A stretch of DNA of 64,000 bases from Gammaproteobacteria bacterium. Its GTDB lineage: Bacteria > Pseudomonadota > Gammaproteobacteria > Thiohalomonadales > Thiohalomonadaceae. The stretch is taken from the NCBI GenBank assembly GCA_026196575.1, contig JAPHSX010000053.1, forward strand, positions 16,240-80,239, read 5' to 3'. How positions within the stretch are numbered: position 1 is the stretch's first letter; each line of letters begins with the position of its first letter. Made by a program: the position numbers and the translations under genes. Under the pieces are notes generated by a model. That model searched no databases, was not told the origin of the DNA, and was given only the letters and a program-made list of their open reading frames with translations. This document shows, in pieces, positions 12,503 through 23,140 of this stretch.

Positions 12503-12515
12503 AACAGTTGGTATT
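12491..12515 (+). promoter_or_regulatory. Candidate IscR type-1 binding site upstream of iscR
   Basis: AAAGTTGACTAAAACAGTTGGTATT; the first 21 positions agree well with the recalled type-1 consensus ATASYYGACTRWWWYAGTCRRSTAT, with mismatches at the 3' end. Confidence 0.45.
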
Positions 12516-12574
12516 GGTAAGGTTTGCCCTGTTTTGAAGCCACATCAGTTTACTGGGAATCTAGGGAGAAGGCA

Positions 12575-13021
12575 ATGAGACTGACCACCAAGGGGCGTTA
12601 TGCGGTAACCGCCATGCTCGATCTTGCAATTCATTACAAGGATGGGCCGATCACCCTGGCCGATATCTCCAAGCGTCAGGGTATTTCACTCTCCTATCTG
12701 GAACAGCTCTTCTCGCGCCTGCGCAAGAACGGTCTGGTCGACAGCGCGCGCGGCCCCGGTGGCGGCTATCGGCTCAGTCGAGCCGCCTCGGAGATCAATG
12801 TCGCCGATGTGATCACGGCGGTCGATGAGAAGATCGACGCGATGCGCTGCGAGGGCAAGGGCAACTGCCAGAACGATGGCCCCTGCCTTACCCACGACCT
12901 GTGGTGTGACCTTAGCGCGCAGATCTACAGCTTTCTCAAGGGGATCGATCTGGGACAATTGGTGGCGCGCAAGGGGGTAGGCGGGCACGCGGTGCATCGG
13001 GATACCTCCGCCACCGTCTGA
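12575..13021 (+). CDS. iscR: Fe-S cluster assembly transcriptional regulator IscR
   Basis: [18 protein letters not shown]; three-Cys cluster region [19 protein letters not shown]. Confidence 0.96.
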   Translation: MRLTTKGRYAVTAMLDLAIHYKDGPITLADISKRQGISLSYLEQLFSRLRKNGLVDSARGPGGGYRLSRAASEINVADVITAVDEKIDAMRCEGKGNCQNDGPCLTHDLWCDLSAQIYSFLKGIDLGQLVARKGVGGHAVHRDTSATV

Positions 13022-13026
13022 TCCGC

Positions 13027-14178
13027 ATGGTCTATCTCGACCACAACGCCACCACCCCGCTCGATGAGCGGGTGCTGGAGGCGATGTTGCCCTACCTCAG
13101 AGAGCGTTACGGCAACCCCTCCAGTGTGCATGCGGCGGGACGCGAGGCACGCTCCGCGCTGGAGATGGCCCGTGAGCAGGTGGCGGCACTGGTCAATGCC
13201 CATCCCAGTCAGGTGATCTTTACCAGCGGCGGCACCGAGGCGAATAACGCCGCACTCAAGGGGTTTGCCCTTGGCAGCACGGCAGCGCGACTGGTGCTGG
13301 GGCCTACGGAGCACGCCTCGATACGGCGGCCTGCCGAGGCGCTCGGCCGTCACGGCTGGCAAGTGGGGCAGGTGGGATGTGACGCAGACGGTGTCACTTG
13401 CGCGCAGACCCTGTCACAGGCCGTCGATGACCAGACCCGTCTGGTCTCCGTGATGTGGGCCAACAACGAGAGCGGGGCGATTAACCCCATTGCCGAACTG
13501 GCGGCGGTGTGCCGCGAACGGGGCGTGCCGCTGCACAGCGATGCGGTGCAGGCGGCGGGCAAGCTGCCACTCGATTTTGCCGCTAGCGGGCTGCAGTTAA
13601 TGAGCCTCTCGGCGCACAAGCTTTATGGCCCCAAGGGGGCCGGCGCCCTGATTGTCGACAAGGCGCTGGGCCTCGAACCGCTGTTGCATGGGGGCGGTCA
13701 GGAGCGTGAACGGCGCGGCGGCACCGAGAATGTCGCCGCCATTGTCGGCTTCGGCCGGGCAGCCGAGCTGGCGCAGGCGGAGCTGGTGTCACGGCAGCAA
13801 CAGACACGCACGCTGCGTGAGCGCTTTGAACAGCGGTTGAGCGCGGCGTTGCCCCAGGCGGTGATCTTCGCCACCGGGGCAGAACGGCTGCCCAACACCA
13901 GTTTCTTTGCCGTTCCTCCGCTGGAGGGGCGCACCCTGATCATGGCGCTGGACCAACGCGGATTTGCCGTGGCCAGCGGCTCGGCCTGCGGTAGCGGACA
14001 GCACGAGCCAAGCCATGTGCTCAAGGCGATGGGGGTGGCGAGTGCACAGGCACACGGTGCGGTGCGTGTCAGTTTTGGTCAGCAGAATAGTGACAGCGAT
14101 ATTGAGCGCTTGATAACGGCGCTCGTATCCCAAACTAAACAGTTACAGGGGATGGGTGCGGCAACGGCCTGGACCTGA
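13027..14178 (+). CDS. Cysteine desulfurase family protein (NifS-like, second desulfurase in the isc locus)
   Basis: MVYLDHNATTPLDERVLEAM...SAHKLYGPKGAGAL...SGSACGSGQHEPSHVL. Confidence 0.92.
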   Translation: MVYLDHNATTPLDERVLEAMLPYLRERYGNPSSVHAAGREARSALEMAREQVAALVNAHPSQVIFTSGGTEANNAALKGFALGSTAARLVLGPTEHASIRRPAEALGRHGWQVGQVGCDADGVTCAQTLSQAVDDQTRLVSVMWANNESGAINPIAELAAVCRERGVPLHSDAVQAAGKLPLDFAASGLQLMSLSAHKLYGPKGAGALIVDKALGLEPLLHGGGQERERRGGTENVAAIVGFGRAAELAQAELVSRQQQTRTLRERFEQRLSAALPQAVIFATGAERLPNTSFFAVPPLEGRTLIMALDQRGFAVASGSACGSGQHEPSHVLKAMGVASAQAHGAVRVSFGQQNSDSDIERLITALVSQTKQLQGMGAATAWT

Positions 14179-14211
14179 GTGTGAATGCACAAAACACTTT
14201 GTGGAGTTACG

Positions 14212-15435
14212 ATGAGTATGAAGAAACCGATCTATTTTGACTATTCGGCAACTACCCCGGTAGATCCGCGCGTGGCGGAGAAAATGTGCCACTTTCTCAC
14301 CATGGAGGATGGCCTGTTTGGCAATGCCGCCTCCCGTTCGCACCAGTACGGTTGGGATGCCGAGACGGCAATCGAGGAGGCGCGGCGCAATGTGGCGCTG
14401 CTCATTGGCGCCGACCCCAGGGAGATCGTCTGGACCTCCGGCGCCACTGAGTCCGACAACCTGGCGATCAAGGGGGTGGCCCAGTTTTACAAAAAGAAGG
14501 GCAACCACATCATCACCTGTAAGACCGAGCACAAGGCGGTGCTCGATACCTGCCGCCACCTGGAGCGTGAGGGCTTTGAGGTGACCTATCTTGACCCCGA
14601 GGAGAACGGCCTCATTGACCTCGCCAAGCTGGAGGCGGCGATGCGTGATGAAACCATCCTCGTCTCCCTCATGCATGTAAATAACGAGATCGGCGTAATT
14701 CAGGATGTACAGGCGATCGGCGAGTTGTGCCGTGGCCGCAAGATCCTCTTTCACGTCGATGCTGCGCAGAGTTGCGGCAAGGTGGCGATCGATGTCGATG
14801 CGATGAAGATCGATCTGCTCTCCATGTCGGCCCACAAGATTTACGGCCCCAAGGGGATGGGCGCGCTCTATGTACGGCGCAAGCCGCGCGTCCGTCTGGA
14901 GGCGCAAATGCACGGTGGCGGTCACGAGCGCGGCATGCGTTCCGGTACCCTTGCCACCCACCAGATCGTCGGCATGGGTGAGGCGTTCCGTCTCGCCCGC
15001 GAGGAGATGGCGAGCGAGAGCGAGCGGTTGCGCATGTTGCGTGACCGGCTGCTGAACGGTCTCAGTGATATCGAGGAGGTCTACGTCAACGGTGACCTGG
15101 AGCGGCGTGTGCCGCACAATCTCAATATCAGTTTCAACTATGTCGAGGGTGAATCGCTGATGATGGCGCTGGCCGATCTGGCGGTCTCCTCCGGCTCGGC
15201 CTGCACCTCGGCCAGTCTGGAGCCCTCCTATGTGCTGCGTGCCCTGGGCCGTAGCGATGAGTTGGCGCACAGTTCCATCCGTTTCAGTATCGGCCGCTTC
15301 ACCACCGAGGCCGATGTGGACCACGCCATAAAGTTGTGCCACGACAAGATCCAGAAGCTGCGCGATCTATCGCCGCTGTGGGATATGCACAAGGAGGGGA
15401 TCGACCTCTCCACCGTGCAGTGGAGCGCACATTAA
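14212..15435 (+). CDS. iscS: Cysteine desulfurase IscS
   Basis: [21 protein letters not shown]...[21 protein letters not shown]. Confidence 0.97.
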   Translation: MSMKKPIYFDYSATTPVDPRVAEKMCHFLTMEDGLFGNAASRSHQYGWDAETAIEEARRNVALLIGADPREIVWTSGATESDNLAIKGVAQFYKKKGNHIITCKTEHKAVLDTCRHLEREGFEVTYLDPEENGLIDLAKLEAAMRDETILVSLMHVNNEIGVIQDVQAIGELCRGRKILFHVDAAQSCGKVAIDVDAMKIDLLSMSAHKIYGPKGMGALYVRRKPRVRLEAQMHGGGHERGMRSGTLATHQIVGMGEAFRLAREEMASESERLRMLRDRLLNGLSDIEEVYVNGDLERRVPHNLNISFNYVEGESLMMALADLAVSSGSACTSASLEPSYVLRALGRSDELAHSSIRFSIGRFTTEADVDHAIKLCHDKIQKLRDLSPLWDMHKEGIDLSTVQWSAH

Positions 15436-15506
15436 GATAAAATCGCCCCCCCGTGGTCATGTGACACGGGGCCACCGAACCGTCGTATACCCGAGGTAGA
15501 GAGAAG

Positions 15507-15884
15507 ATGGCATACAGTGACAAGGTCATGGACCATTATGAAAATCCGCGCAATGTCGGCAGTTTCGACAACGACGATGCGGGTGTCGGTACCGGCATGG
15601 TGGGCGCCCCCGCCTGTGGTGATGTGATGCGCCTGCAGATCAAGGTGAGCGAGGAGGGGGTGATTGAGGATGCCTGTTTCAAGACCTATGGTTGTGGCTC
15701 CGCCATCGCCTCCAGCTCACTGGTGACCGAGTGGGTCAAGGGTAAGACCCTGGACGAGGCGGCTGCCATCAAGAATTCCGATATCGCCGAAGAGCTGGCG
15801 CTGCCGCCGGTGAAGATCCACTGTTCGGTGCTGGCCGAGGATGCGATCAAGGCGGCCATTACCGATTACAAAAGCAAGCATTAA
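15507..15884 (+). CDS. iscU: Fe-S cluster scaffold protein IscU
   Basis: [21 protein letters not shown]...GAPACGDVM...[13 protein letters not shown]. Confidence 0.97.
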   Translation: MAYSDKVMDHYENPRNVGSFDNDDAGVGTGMVGAPACGDVMRLQIKVSEEGVIEDACFKTYGCGSAIASSSLVTEWVKGKTLDEAAAIKNSDIAEELALPPVKIHCSVLAEDAIKAAITDYKSKH

Positions 15885-15906
15885 CCCCGGCGTTGGAGAG
15901 ATTGAG

Positions 15907-16230
15907 ATGGCGATCACCCTGAGCGAAAAGGCCGCAGAGCATGTGCGCAAATTTCTGCAGAATCGCGGCAAGGGGGCCGGCTTGCGCCTTGGCGTCAAGA
16001 CCTCAGGCTGTTCCGGCATGGCCTATGTGCTGGAGTTTGCCGACGAGGTGAACGCCGAGGATCAGGTCTTCGAGAGCCACGGCGTCAGGGTGATCGTCGA
16101 TCCCAAGAGCCTCGCCTATCTTGATGGTACCGAGGTTGATTTTGCCCGGGAGGGGCTGAACGAGGGCTTTAAATTCAACAACCCGAATGTCAAGGATGCC
16201 TGCGGCTGCGGCGAAAGCTTCAACGTCTAG
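15907..16230 (+). CDS. iscA: Iron-sulfur cluster assembly protein IscA
   Basis: [17 protein letters not shown]...[16 protein letters not shown]...CGCGESFNV. Confidence 0.97.
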   Translation: MAITLSEKAAEHVRKFLQNRGKGAGLRLGVKTSGCSGMAYVLEFADEVNAEDQVFESHGVRVIVDPKSLAYLDGTEVDFAREGLNEGFKFNNPNVKDACGCGESFNV

Positions 16231-16239
16231 GGGGCTCAC

Positions 16240-16767
16240 TTGCTACAGCAGAATCACTTCGCGCTGTTCGGGCTGGAGCCCGGCTTTGGGATTGACCCCC
16301 ACTATCTTGCGGAGCGCTACCGGGAGCTGCAACGGCAGGTGCATCCCGATCGCTTCGCCGGCGCCTCCGATCAGGAGCGCCTTCTCTCCGTGCAGCAGGC
16401 CGCCCAGGTCAATGAGGCCTATCAGACCCTCAAGTCGCCGTTGCGCCGTGCCCGCTACCTGTTGACCTTGCGCGGCGTCGAACTGAATGAGCAGGACACC
16501 CGCATGGACCCGCTGTTCCTGATGGAGCAGATCGAGTTGCGTGAGGCGCTGGCGGCGGTGGCTGGCAAGGGCGATCCACTCGCCGCCCTGATGGCGCTGC
16601 GTGACACCATCGAGACCAAAGAGCGTGCTCTGGTCACCAGCCTGACCGAGGCCTTTGCCCGCGGTGACGAGGCGGCACTGGAGGAGGCGCGCGTCAGCGT
16701 GCGCAAGCTGCAATTCATGGCGCGGCTGAACAGTGAAGTAGAAGAGCTGGAAGAGGGGCTGGCGTAG
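16240..16767 (+). CDS. hscB: Co-chaperone HscB
   Basis: J-domain with HPDRF; TTG start; located between iscA and hscA. Confidence 0.95.
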   Translation: MLQQNHFALFGLEPGFGIDPHYLAERYRELQRQVHPDRFAGASDQERLLSVQQAAQVNEAYQTLKSPLRRARYLLTLRGVELNEQDTRMDPLFLMEQIELREALAAVAGKGDPLAALMALRDTIETKERALVTSLTEAFARGDEAALEEARVSVRKLQFMARLNSEVEELEEGLA

Positions 16768-16806
16768 GCCGGCCCACCCGTAACAGAGAGAAGATGACAC
16801 CAACGC

Positions 16807-18681
16807 ATGGCCTTACTGCAGATTAGCGAACCGGGCGCCTCCGCCGCCCCCCACCAGCACCGTCTCGCGGTCGGTATCGACCTTGGCACCACCAACTCAC
16901 TGGTCGCCACGGTGCGCAGTGGTCTGGCCGATACCCTGCCCGACGCGCAGGGCCGCCACCTGCTCCCCTCGGTGGTGCGCTATTTCAGGGACGGTCAGCA
17001 CGAGGTGGGCAGTGAGGCGAAACAGGCCTGCACCACCGACCCGCTCAACACCATCTGCTCGGTAAAACGGTTCATGGGGCGCGGGGTGGGCGATGTGCAG
17101 AGCCTCGGCTCGCGTCTGCCCTACGAGTTTATCGCGGGCGACTCGGGGATGCCGCGCATTCGCACCGTAGCCGGGGACCTGAGCCCGGTGGAGATCTCCG
17201 CCGATATCCTGAAACACCTCAAAGGGCGAGCCGAGGAGAGCCTGGGCGGGGAGCTCGTCGGCGCGGTGATCACCGTGCCCGCCTACTTCGACGATGCGCA
17301 GCGCCAGGCGACCAAGGATGCGGCTAAACTGGCCGGACTGAATGTGTTGCGTCTGCTCAACGAGCCGACCGCCGCCGCCGTCGCCTACGGTCTGGATCAG
17401 GGCTCCGAGGGGGTGATCGCGGTCTACGACCTGGGTGGCGGCACCTTTGATATCTCCGTTTTGCGCCTCAACAAGGGGGTCTTCGAGGTGCTGGCCACCG
17501 GCGGGGATTCGGCACTCGGCGGGGACGATATGGATCGCGCCGTCGCCGAGTGGCTCATGGCCGAGGCGGGGATTGGTGATGACGCCGACCATAGGCAATT
17601 GCGCCGCCTGATGCGCGAGGCCTGTGTGGCCAAGGAGGCGCTGACGCACAGTGATACCACCACCATCAAGGTGGAGTTGAGCGATGGCAGCTACTGGCAG
17701 GGGGAGCTGGCGCGTGACAAATTCAATGCGCTGGTCGACCCCATTATCACCAAGACGCTGGCCCGTTGCCGCCGTGCCATCAAGGATGCCGGCGTGGAGT
17801 TTGACGGTATCCTCGATGTGGTGATGGTGGGCGGCTCGACCCGCGTGCCGCGGGTGCGCGAGCGGGTCGCCGAGTTTTTCCAGCGCGAGCCGCGTGTCGA
17901 TATCGACCCCGACAAGGTGGTGGCCATCGGCGCGGCGATGCAGGCCGACGCGCTGGTGGGCAATAAACCCGATGAGGAGATGCTGCTGCTCGATGTGATC
18001 CCGCTGTCGCTCGGGCTGGAGACGATGGGCGGCCTGGTGGAGAAGGTGATCCCGCGCAACACCACCATTCCGGTGGCGCGTGCCCAGGACTTTACCACCT
18101 TCAAGGATGGGCAGACGGCGCTGGCGGTGCATGTACTGCAGGGGGAGCGCGAGCTGGTGAGCGATTGCCGCTCGCTGGCGCGCTTTGAGCTGCGCGGTAT
18201 CCCGCCGATGAGTGCCGGGGCGGCGCGTATTCGTGTCACCTTTCAGGTCGATGCCGATGGTCTGTTGTCGGTCACCGCCCGTGAGCAGAACAGCGGGGTG
18301 GAGAGCTCAATTCAGGTCAAGCCCTCCTACGGCCTGAGTGATGATGAGATCGTCACCATGCTGCAGGACTCCATGAGCCATGCCCGCGAGGATATGGATG
18401 CACGCAACCTGCGCGAGCAGCAGGTGGAGGCGGAGCGGGTGCTGGAGGCGCTGGAGGTGGCGCTGGCGGCCGACGGGCAAACCCTGCTCAGTGATGAGGA
18501 GCGCGCCGTGCTGGAGGGGTCGATGCAGCGGGTGCGCGAGCTCGCTGCGGGCAGCGACTACAAGGCGCTGAAGACGGGGATTGGCGAGCTGAATGCCAAC
18601 AGCACCGAGTTTGCGGCGCGGCGCATGAATGCCAGTATCCAGCTGGCCCTCTCCGGGCGTCAGTTGGAGGATTTTGAGTGA
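16807..18681 (+). CDS. hscA: Fe-S protein assembly chaperone HscA
   Basis: Hsp70 family: [18 protein letters not shown]; context hscB-hscA-fdx. Confidence 0.97.
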   Translation: MALLQISEPGASAAPHQHRLAVGIDLGTTNSLVATVRSGLADTLPDAQGRHLLPSVVRYFRDGQHEVGSEAKQACTTDPLNTICSVKRFMGRGVGDVQSLGSRLPYEFIAGDSGMPRIRTVAGDLSPVEISADILKHLKGRAEESLGGELVGAVITVPAYFDDAQRQATKDAAKLAGLNVLRLLNEPTAAAVAYGLDQGSEGVIAVYDLGGGTFDISVLRLNKGVFEVLATGGDSALGGDDMDRAVAEWLMAEAGIGDDADHRQLRRLMREACVAKEALTHSDTTTIKVELSDGSYWQGELARDKFNALVDPIITKTLARCRRAIKDAGVEFDGILDVVMVGGSTRVPRVRERVAEFFQREPRVDIDPDKVVAIGAAMQADALVGNKPDEEMLLLDVIPLSLGLETMGGLVEKVIPRNTTIPVARAQDFTTFKDGQTALAVHVLQGERELVSDCRSLARFELRGIPPMSAGAARIRVTFQVDADGLLSVTAREQNSGVESSIQVKPSYGLSDDEIVTMLQDSMSHAREDMDARNLREQQVEAERVLEALEVALAADGQTLLSDEERAVLEGSMQRVRELAAGSDYKALKTGIGELNANSTEFAARRMNASIQLALSGRQLEDFE

Positions 18682-18711
18682 ACCCACCACCGGATCGAAT
18701 GGAGTAATACC

Positions 18712-19050
18712 ATGCCGCAACTGATCTTCCTGCCCCACGCCGAGATCTGCCCTGACGGGGCGGTGATTGCGGTCGAAAGGGGGGTTACCATCTGCGATGC
18801 CGCCAATGCCAACGGCATCGAGATCGAGCACGCCTGTGAAAAGTCCTGCGCCTGCACCACCTGTCACGTGATTATTCGTGAGGGGCTCGACTCACTGGCG
18901 GAGGCGGATGAACTGGAAGAGGATATGCTCGACAAGGCGTGGGGGCTGGAGCCCGAATCGCGCCTCTCCTGCCAGGCAGTGGTGCAGGATACGGACCTGG
19001 TGATCGAGATCCCAAAGTACACCATCAACATGGTTTCCGAAGGGCATTAG
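18712..19050 (+). CDS. fdx: ISC system 2Fe-2S ferredoxin
   Basis: CEKSCACTTCHVIIREG...RLSCQAVV. Confidence 0.96.
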   Translation: MPQLIFLPHAEICPDGAVIAVERGVTICDAANANGIEIEHACEKSCACTTCHVIIREGLDSLAEADELEEDMLDKAWGLEPESRLSCQAVVQDTDLVIEIPKYTINMVSEGH

Positions 19051-19061
19051 GGGTATTAGCC

Positions 19062-19256
19062 ATGAAATGGACCGACATTAATGACATTGCCATCGAGCTG
19101 GACGAGGCCCATCCCGAGGTCGATCCGCAGTATGTGCGCTTTACCGACCTGCACGACTGGGTCTGTGCGCTGCCGGGGTTTGATGACGACCCCGACCACT
19201 CCAACGAGAAGATCCTTGAGGCGATTCAGATGACCTGGATCGAGGAGCGCGCGTAG
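19062..19256 (+). CDS. iscX: Fe-S assembly protein IscX
   Basis: MKWTDINDIAIELDEAHPEVDPQYVRFTDLHDWV...ILEAIQMTWIEE. Confidence 0.95.
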   Translation: MKWTDINDIAIELDEAHPEVDPQYVRFTDLHDWVCALPGFDDDPDHSNEKILEAIQMTWIEERA

Positions 19257-19314
19257 CGGCGTGATTTGGTCTCTTCGCACCGCGGGCTGAGTGCCCACAG
19301 GGCAACCGCATACT

Positions 19315-20988
19315 TTACTGCTGTTGCGCCGTGGCGAGCATCGCCCTTGCGTGGGAGAGGGTCTGTTCGCTGATATCGATACCGCCCGACATGCGCGCCA
19401 CCTCGGTGACGCGCTGTTCGTCAGCGATGAGCTCGACGGTGGTTCGGGTCCCTGTCGAGTCACTCTGCTTGCTGATGCGAAAATGGTGGTGTCCCTGGGC
19501 GGCGACCTGCGGCTGGTGGGTGACGCACAGCACCTGGCGCTCCTGTCCCAGGGCGCGCAGCTGGCGCCCGACCCTCTCGGCCACACCGCCGCCGATCCCG
19601 ACATCGACCTCGTCGAAGATAAGGGTGGGGATCCCCTCCCTGCCGGCGCTAATTACCTGAATGGCCAGACTGATGCGCGATAGCTCGCCGCCAGAGGCAA
19701 CCTTGCTCAGCGGGCGCAGTGGCTGGCCTGGGTTGGCGCTGACCTGAAACTCCACGCTCTCCTGGCCGTGGGCGCTGGCGATCTCCTTGATGGGGGCGAG
19801 TGTGATGTCGAAACGGCCGCCGCCCATCCCCAGCTCCTGCATGTTGTCGCCGATGAGTTGGGCGAGGGTCTTGGCCGCCGTGGCGCGTCCGGCGCTGAGC
19901 TTGCCGGCCGCCTGGCGATAGTCGGCGAGGGCGGCGTTGATCTTCAGCTGCAGGCCGTCAAGGCGGCCACCGGCGCCCTCCAGCTGTGCCAGCTCCTGCT
20001 GCAACTGCTCCAGCAGGGGCGGCAGCTGCGCCGGCTCCACCCGGTGCTTGCGCGCCAGTTCGTGGATCGCCCCGAGGCGCTGTTCCACGATGTTGAGGCG
20101 CTGCGGGTCGTTGTCGAGGCGGTCGAGGTAGTGGCGAATCTCGACGGCCGCTTCGCGAAGCTGGATGGCAGCCCCCTCCAGCAGCTCGTTGGCGGGGGCG
20201 AGAGCGCCATCAATACCCTGCAGCTCCTGCAATTCTCGCAGCATGCGGTCGAGCAGGGTGACCATGGCACTCTCTTCCTCCTCATAGAGGCGTGCAGCGG
20301 CACGTTGTGCTCCCTCCTGTAGTCGGGAGACGTTAGCCAGCCTGCCGTGCTCCTCGTCGAGCGCAGCAAGCTCGTTCTCCTGCAGCTGCAGTGCCTCCAG
20401 CTCTTCGACCTGGTAGCGCAACAGCTCCAGGCGTGAGTCGCGCTCGCCGGCGAGGCGCTGCAGTTGCGCCAGCTCCTGCCCCAGCCGCTGCCACTGCTGG
20501 AAGCTCTGTGCGAGCTGTTTCAACAGCGGGCCGTGCCCGGCATAGTCGTCCAGCAGCTGGCGTTGTACCTCGCGTTTGAGCAGTGACTGGTGGGCGTGCT
20601 GGCCGTGAATGTCGACCAGTTGCTCTCCCAGTTCGCGCAGCATCTGCAGCGGGGCGGGCTGACCGTTGATGAAGGCGCGGGAGCGTCCATCCGCACCCAC
20701 GGTGCGACGCAGGATACATTCGCCATCCATCACCAGTTCGCGCTCTTCCAGCCAGGCGGTAACGGTGGGCAGCTGTTCGGTGGTGAAGCTGGCGCTGATC
20801 TCGGCGCGCTCACTGCCGTGGCGCACCACCGTACTGTCGGCGCGGTCTCCCAGGGTGAGACCCAGGGCATCGAGGAGGATCGATTTACCGGCGCCGGTCT
20901 CGCCGCTGAGCACGCTCATGCCCTGCTCGAAGCTCAGCTCCAGGGCCTCCACCAGGGCGAAGTTGCGGATATACAGATGGGTGAGCAT
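19315..20988 (-). CDS. recN: DNA repair protein RecN
   Basis: MLTHLYIRNFALVEALELSFEQGMSVLSGETGAGKSILLDALGL...LIFDEVDVGIGGGVAE. Confidence 0.97.
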   Translation of the reverse strand: MLTHLYIRNFALVEALELSFEQGMSVLSGETGAGKSILLDALGLTLGDRADSTVVRHGSERAEISASFTTEQLPTVTAWLEERELVMDGECILRRTVGADGRSRAFINGQPAPLQMLRELGEQLVDIHGQHAHQSLLKREVQRQLLDDYAGHGPLLKQLAQSFQQWQRLGQELAQLQRLAGERDSRLELLRYQVEELEALQLQENELAALDEEHGRLANVSRLQEGAQRAAARLYEEEESAMVTLLDRMLRELQELQGIDGALAPANELLEGAAIQLREAAVEIRHYLDRLDNDPQRLNIVEQRLGAIHELARKHRVEPAQLPPLLEQLQQELAQLEGAGGRLDGLQLKINAALADYRQAAGKLSAGRATAAKTLAQLIGDNMQELGMGGGRFDITLAPIKEIASAHGQESVEFQVSANPGQPLRPLSKVASGGELSRISLAIQVISAGREGIPTLIFDEVDVGIGGGVAERVGRQLRALGQERQVLCVTHQPQVAAQGHHHFRISKQSDSTGTRTTVELIADEQRVTEVARMSGGIDISEQTLSHARAMLATAQQQ

Positions 20989-20994
20989 TCGGGT

Positions 20995-21864
20995 TCAACC
21001 CCAGTTGAGTTTTTCGCGCAGAATGTGGAAGTGGTCGTGATCGACCGGGTGGATCATCCTGACGGAGTGCTCCTTTTTGCGGATCTGCACCCGGTCTCCT
21101 GCCATCACCCCCAGGTTGATCTGGCCGTCGCAGCTGATTTGGGCGTGTACCTGCCCCTGCCCCTTGATCACGATCTCCACCACCGTATTGGCGTCGATCA
21201 CAATGGGGCGATTGCTCAGGGTATGGGGGCAGATTGGCACCAGAATCATGGCGTTGAGGCAGGGTTGCAGGATCGGGCCGCCGCCGGAGAGGGCGTAGGC
21301 GGTGGAGCCGGTGGGGGTCGAGACGATGAGCCCGTCGGAGCGCAGGGTGTTGACAAAGGTGCCGTTAACGTAGGTATCGACCTCGATCATGCGCGCTACG
21401 TCCCACTTGTGAACCACTACATCGTTAAACGCATCGCTCTGGCTGATGAGCTCGCCGTCGCGCAGCACCCGGCACTGCAACAAGAAGCGATCCTCCTCGG
21501 TATACTGGCCGGCGAAGATCTCGTCGAGCTTGCACTGCATCTCGGCGGGGGAGATATCGGCGAGAAAGCCGAGCCGCCCCAGATTCAGCCCCAGCAGGGC
21601 GATATCGTGGTGGGCCAGGCTGCGTGCGGCGTTAAGAAAGGTGCCGTCACCGCCGACCACGATCGCCAGGTCGCACTGACGCCCCAGTTGCTCGCGGTTG
21701 ACGATCTCCAGCCCGTGCTCGGGCCACACCTCGGCGGTGGCATCATCCAGCAGGAGGGGGATATCGCACGCGGCGAGGTAGTCGCTGAGGGCGCGCAGGG
21801 TCGCGCTGACGCTGCTGTCAGCGTATTTTCCGATGATGCCGATGCGCCTGAATGTCGATGCCAT
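20995..21864 (-). CDS. nadK: NAD kinase
   Basis: VVGGDGTFLNAAR, STPTGSTAYALSGGGPIL; start trimmed to MASTFRRIGIIGKY. Confidence 0.96.
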   Translation of the reverse strand: MASTFRRIGIIGKYADSSVSATLRALSDYLAACDIPLLLDDATAEVWPEHGLEIVNREQLGRQCDLAIVVGGDGTFLNAARSLAHHDIALLGLNLGRLGFLADISPAEMQCKLDEIFAGQYTEEDRFLLQCRVLRDGELISQSDAFNDVVVHKWDVARMIEVDTYVNGTFVNTLRSDGLIVSTPTGSTAYALSGGGPILQPCLNAMILVPICPHTLSNRPIVIDANTVVEIVIKGQGQVHAQISCDGQINLGVMAGDRVQIRKKEHSVRMIHPVDHDHFHILREKLNWG

Positions 21865-21940
21865 GCCTGCCTCCAAAAACTCCCCGAAAGTTAACACGTT
21901 AGGCCAATTCAAGCCAAGCACCGATGGAGCGCGATGCGGC

Positions 21941-21968
21941 TTGACACGTCGCCTGTTACATGGATAAT
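21941..21968 (+). promoter_or_regulatory. Candidate sigma70 promoter of hrcA operon
   Basis: TTGACA (21941-21946), 16-nt spacer, GATAAT (21963-21968), immediately upstream of the CIRCE palindrome. Confidence 0.65.
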
Positions 21969-21972
21969 TCTA

Positions 21973-21999
21973 TTAGCACTCGATCCTGGTGAGTGCTAA
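21973..21999 (+). promoter_or_regulatory. CIRCE element (HrcA operator)
   Basis: TTAGCACTC-GATCCTGGT-GAGTGCTAA: exact 9-9-9 inverted repeat. Confidence 0.97.
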
Positions 22000-22035
22000 T
22001 AACTGTATTGGCAGGGTAATGAAGAAGCACCACTG

Positions 22036-23076
22036 ATGTCCGGCACTGAACTGACAGAGCGCGCACAGCTCCTGCTGAAGAATCTGGTGGAGCGCTATAT
22101 TCGTGACGGCCAGCCGGTCGGTTCGCGCACCCTGTCACGCGATGAGCAGATTGGCCTGAGTCCGGCCACGGTGCGCAACGTGATGGCGGATCTGGATGAG
22201 CTGGGTCTGATCCATTCGCCCCATACCTCGGCCGGACGGGTACCCACCATCAAGGGTTACCGGCTGTTCGTCGATAGCCTGCTCACCATCAAACCGCTGA
22301 ATCGCGGCACCGTGAGCACTATCCAGAAGCAGATTGGCGGCGGTGTCGATCCGGATCGGTTGCTGGCCAGCGCCTCGCGTCAGCTCTCGGATATTACCTC
22401 GATGGCCGGGGTGGTGATGCTGCCCAGGCGTGAGGTGGCGGCACTGCGCCAGGTGGAGTTCCTGCCGCTCTCCAGCCGCCGCGTGTTGGTGATTCTGGTG
22501 CTCAACGAGCGTGAGGTGCAGAACCGCATCATTCACACCTCTCGCGACTACAGCCCGGCGGAACTGCAACAGATCGCCAACTATCTGACCCAGCTGTGTG
22601 GCGGGCAGGATCTGCGCCAGGCGCGCGCGCGGTTGTTGCGCGAGATGGATGAGTCGCGCCGCAGCATGAACCAGATGATGACCGATGCCATTGAGATGGC
22701 GGCACAGGCCTTCACTACCGAGGGCGTGGAGCAGGACTGCCTCATTGAGGGGCAGACCAATCTGATGTCCTACGCGGAGATGGGCAATATGGAGCGCATG
22801 CGCAAGCTGTTCGATGCCTTCAATCAGAAGCGTGACATCCTGCAACTGCTGGATCAGTCGCTGCATGCCAACGGGGTGCAAATTTTTATCGGTGAGGAGT
22901 CGGGTTACGAGGTGCTGGGGGGATGCAGTGTGGTCTCCGCCCCCTACAAGGTGGATAACGAGGTGATTGGGGTGCTGGGGGTGATTGGCCCCACCCGCAT
23001 GGCCTATGATCGGGTGATCCCCATCGTCGATATGACGGCCAGGTTGCTGGGCAGTTCGTTAAACCAGTTCAAGTAG
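22036..23076 (+). CDS. hrcA: Heat-inducible transcriptional repressor HrcA
   Basis: LTERAQLLLKNLVERYIRDGQPVGSRTLSR...LSPATVRNVMADLDELGLIHSPHTSAGRVPT. Confidence 0.97.
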   Translation: MSGTELTERAQLLLKNLVERYIRDGQPVGSRTLSRDEQIGLSPATVRNVMADLDELGLIHSPHTSAGRVPTIKGYRLFVDSLLTIKPLNRGTVSTIQKQIGGGVDPDRLLASASRQLSDITSMAGVVMLPRREVAALRQVEFLPLSSRRVLVILVLNEREVQNRIIHTSRDYSPAELQQIANYLTQLCGGQDLRQARARLLREMDESRRSMNQMMTDAIEMAAQAFTTEGVEQDCLIEGQTNLMSYAEMGNMERMRKLFDAFNQKRDILQLLDQSLHANGVQIFIGEESGYEVLGGCSVVSAPYKVDNEVIGVLGVIGPTRMAYDRVIPIVDMTARLLGSSLNQFK

Positions 23077-23140
23077 TGTGACAGAAAATTTGCGTTAATC
23101 CCGTTGTCTGACGGGCCAGTTTCTACAAGCGGAGTAAGTG

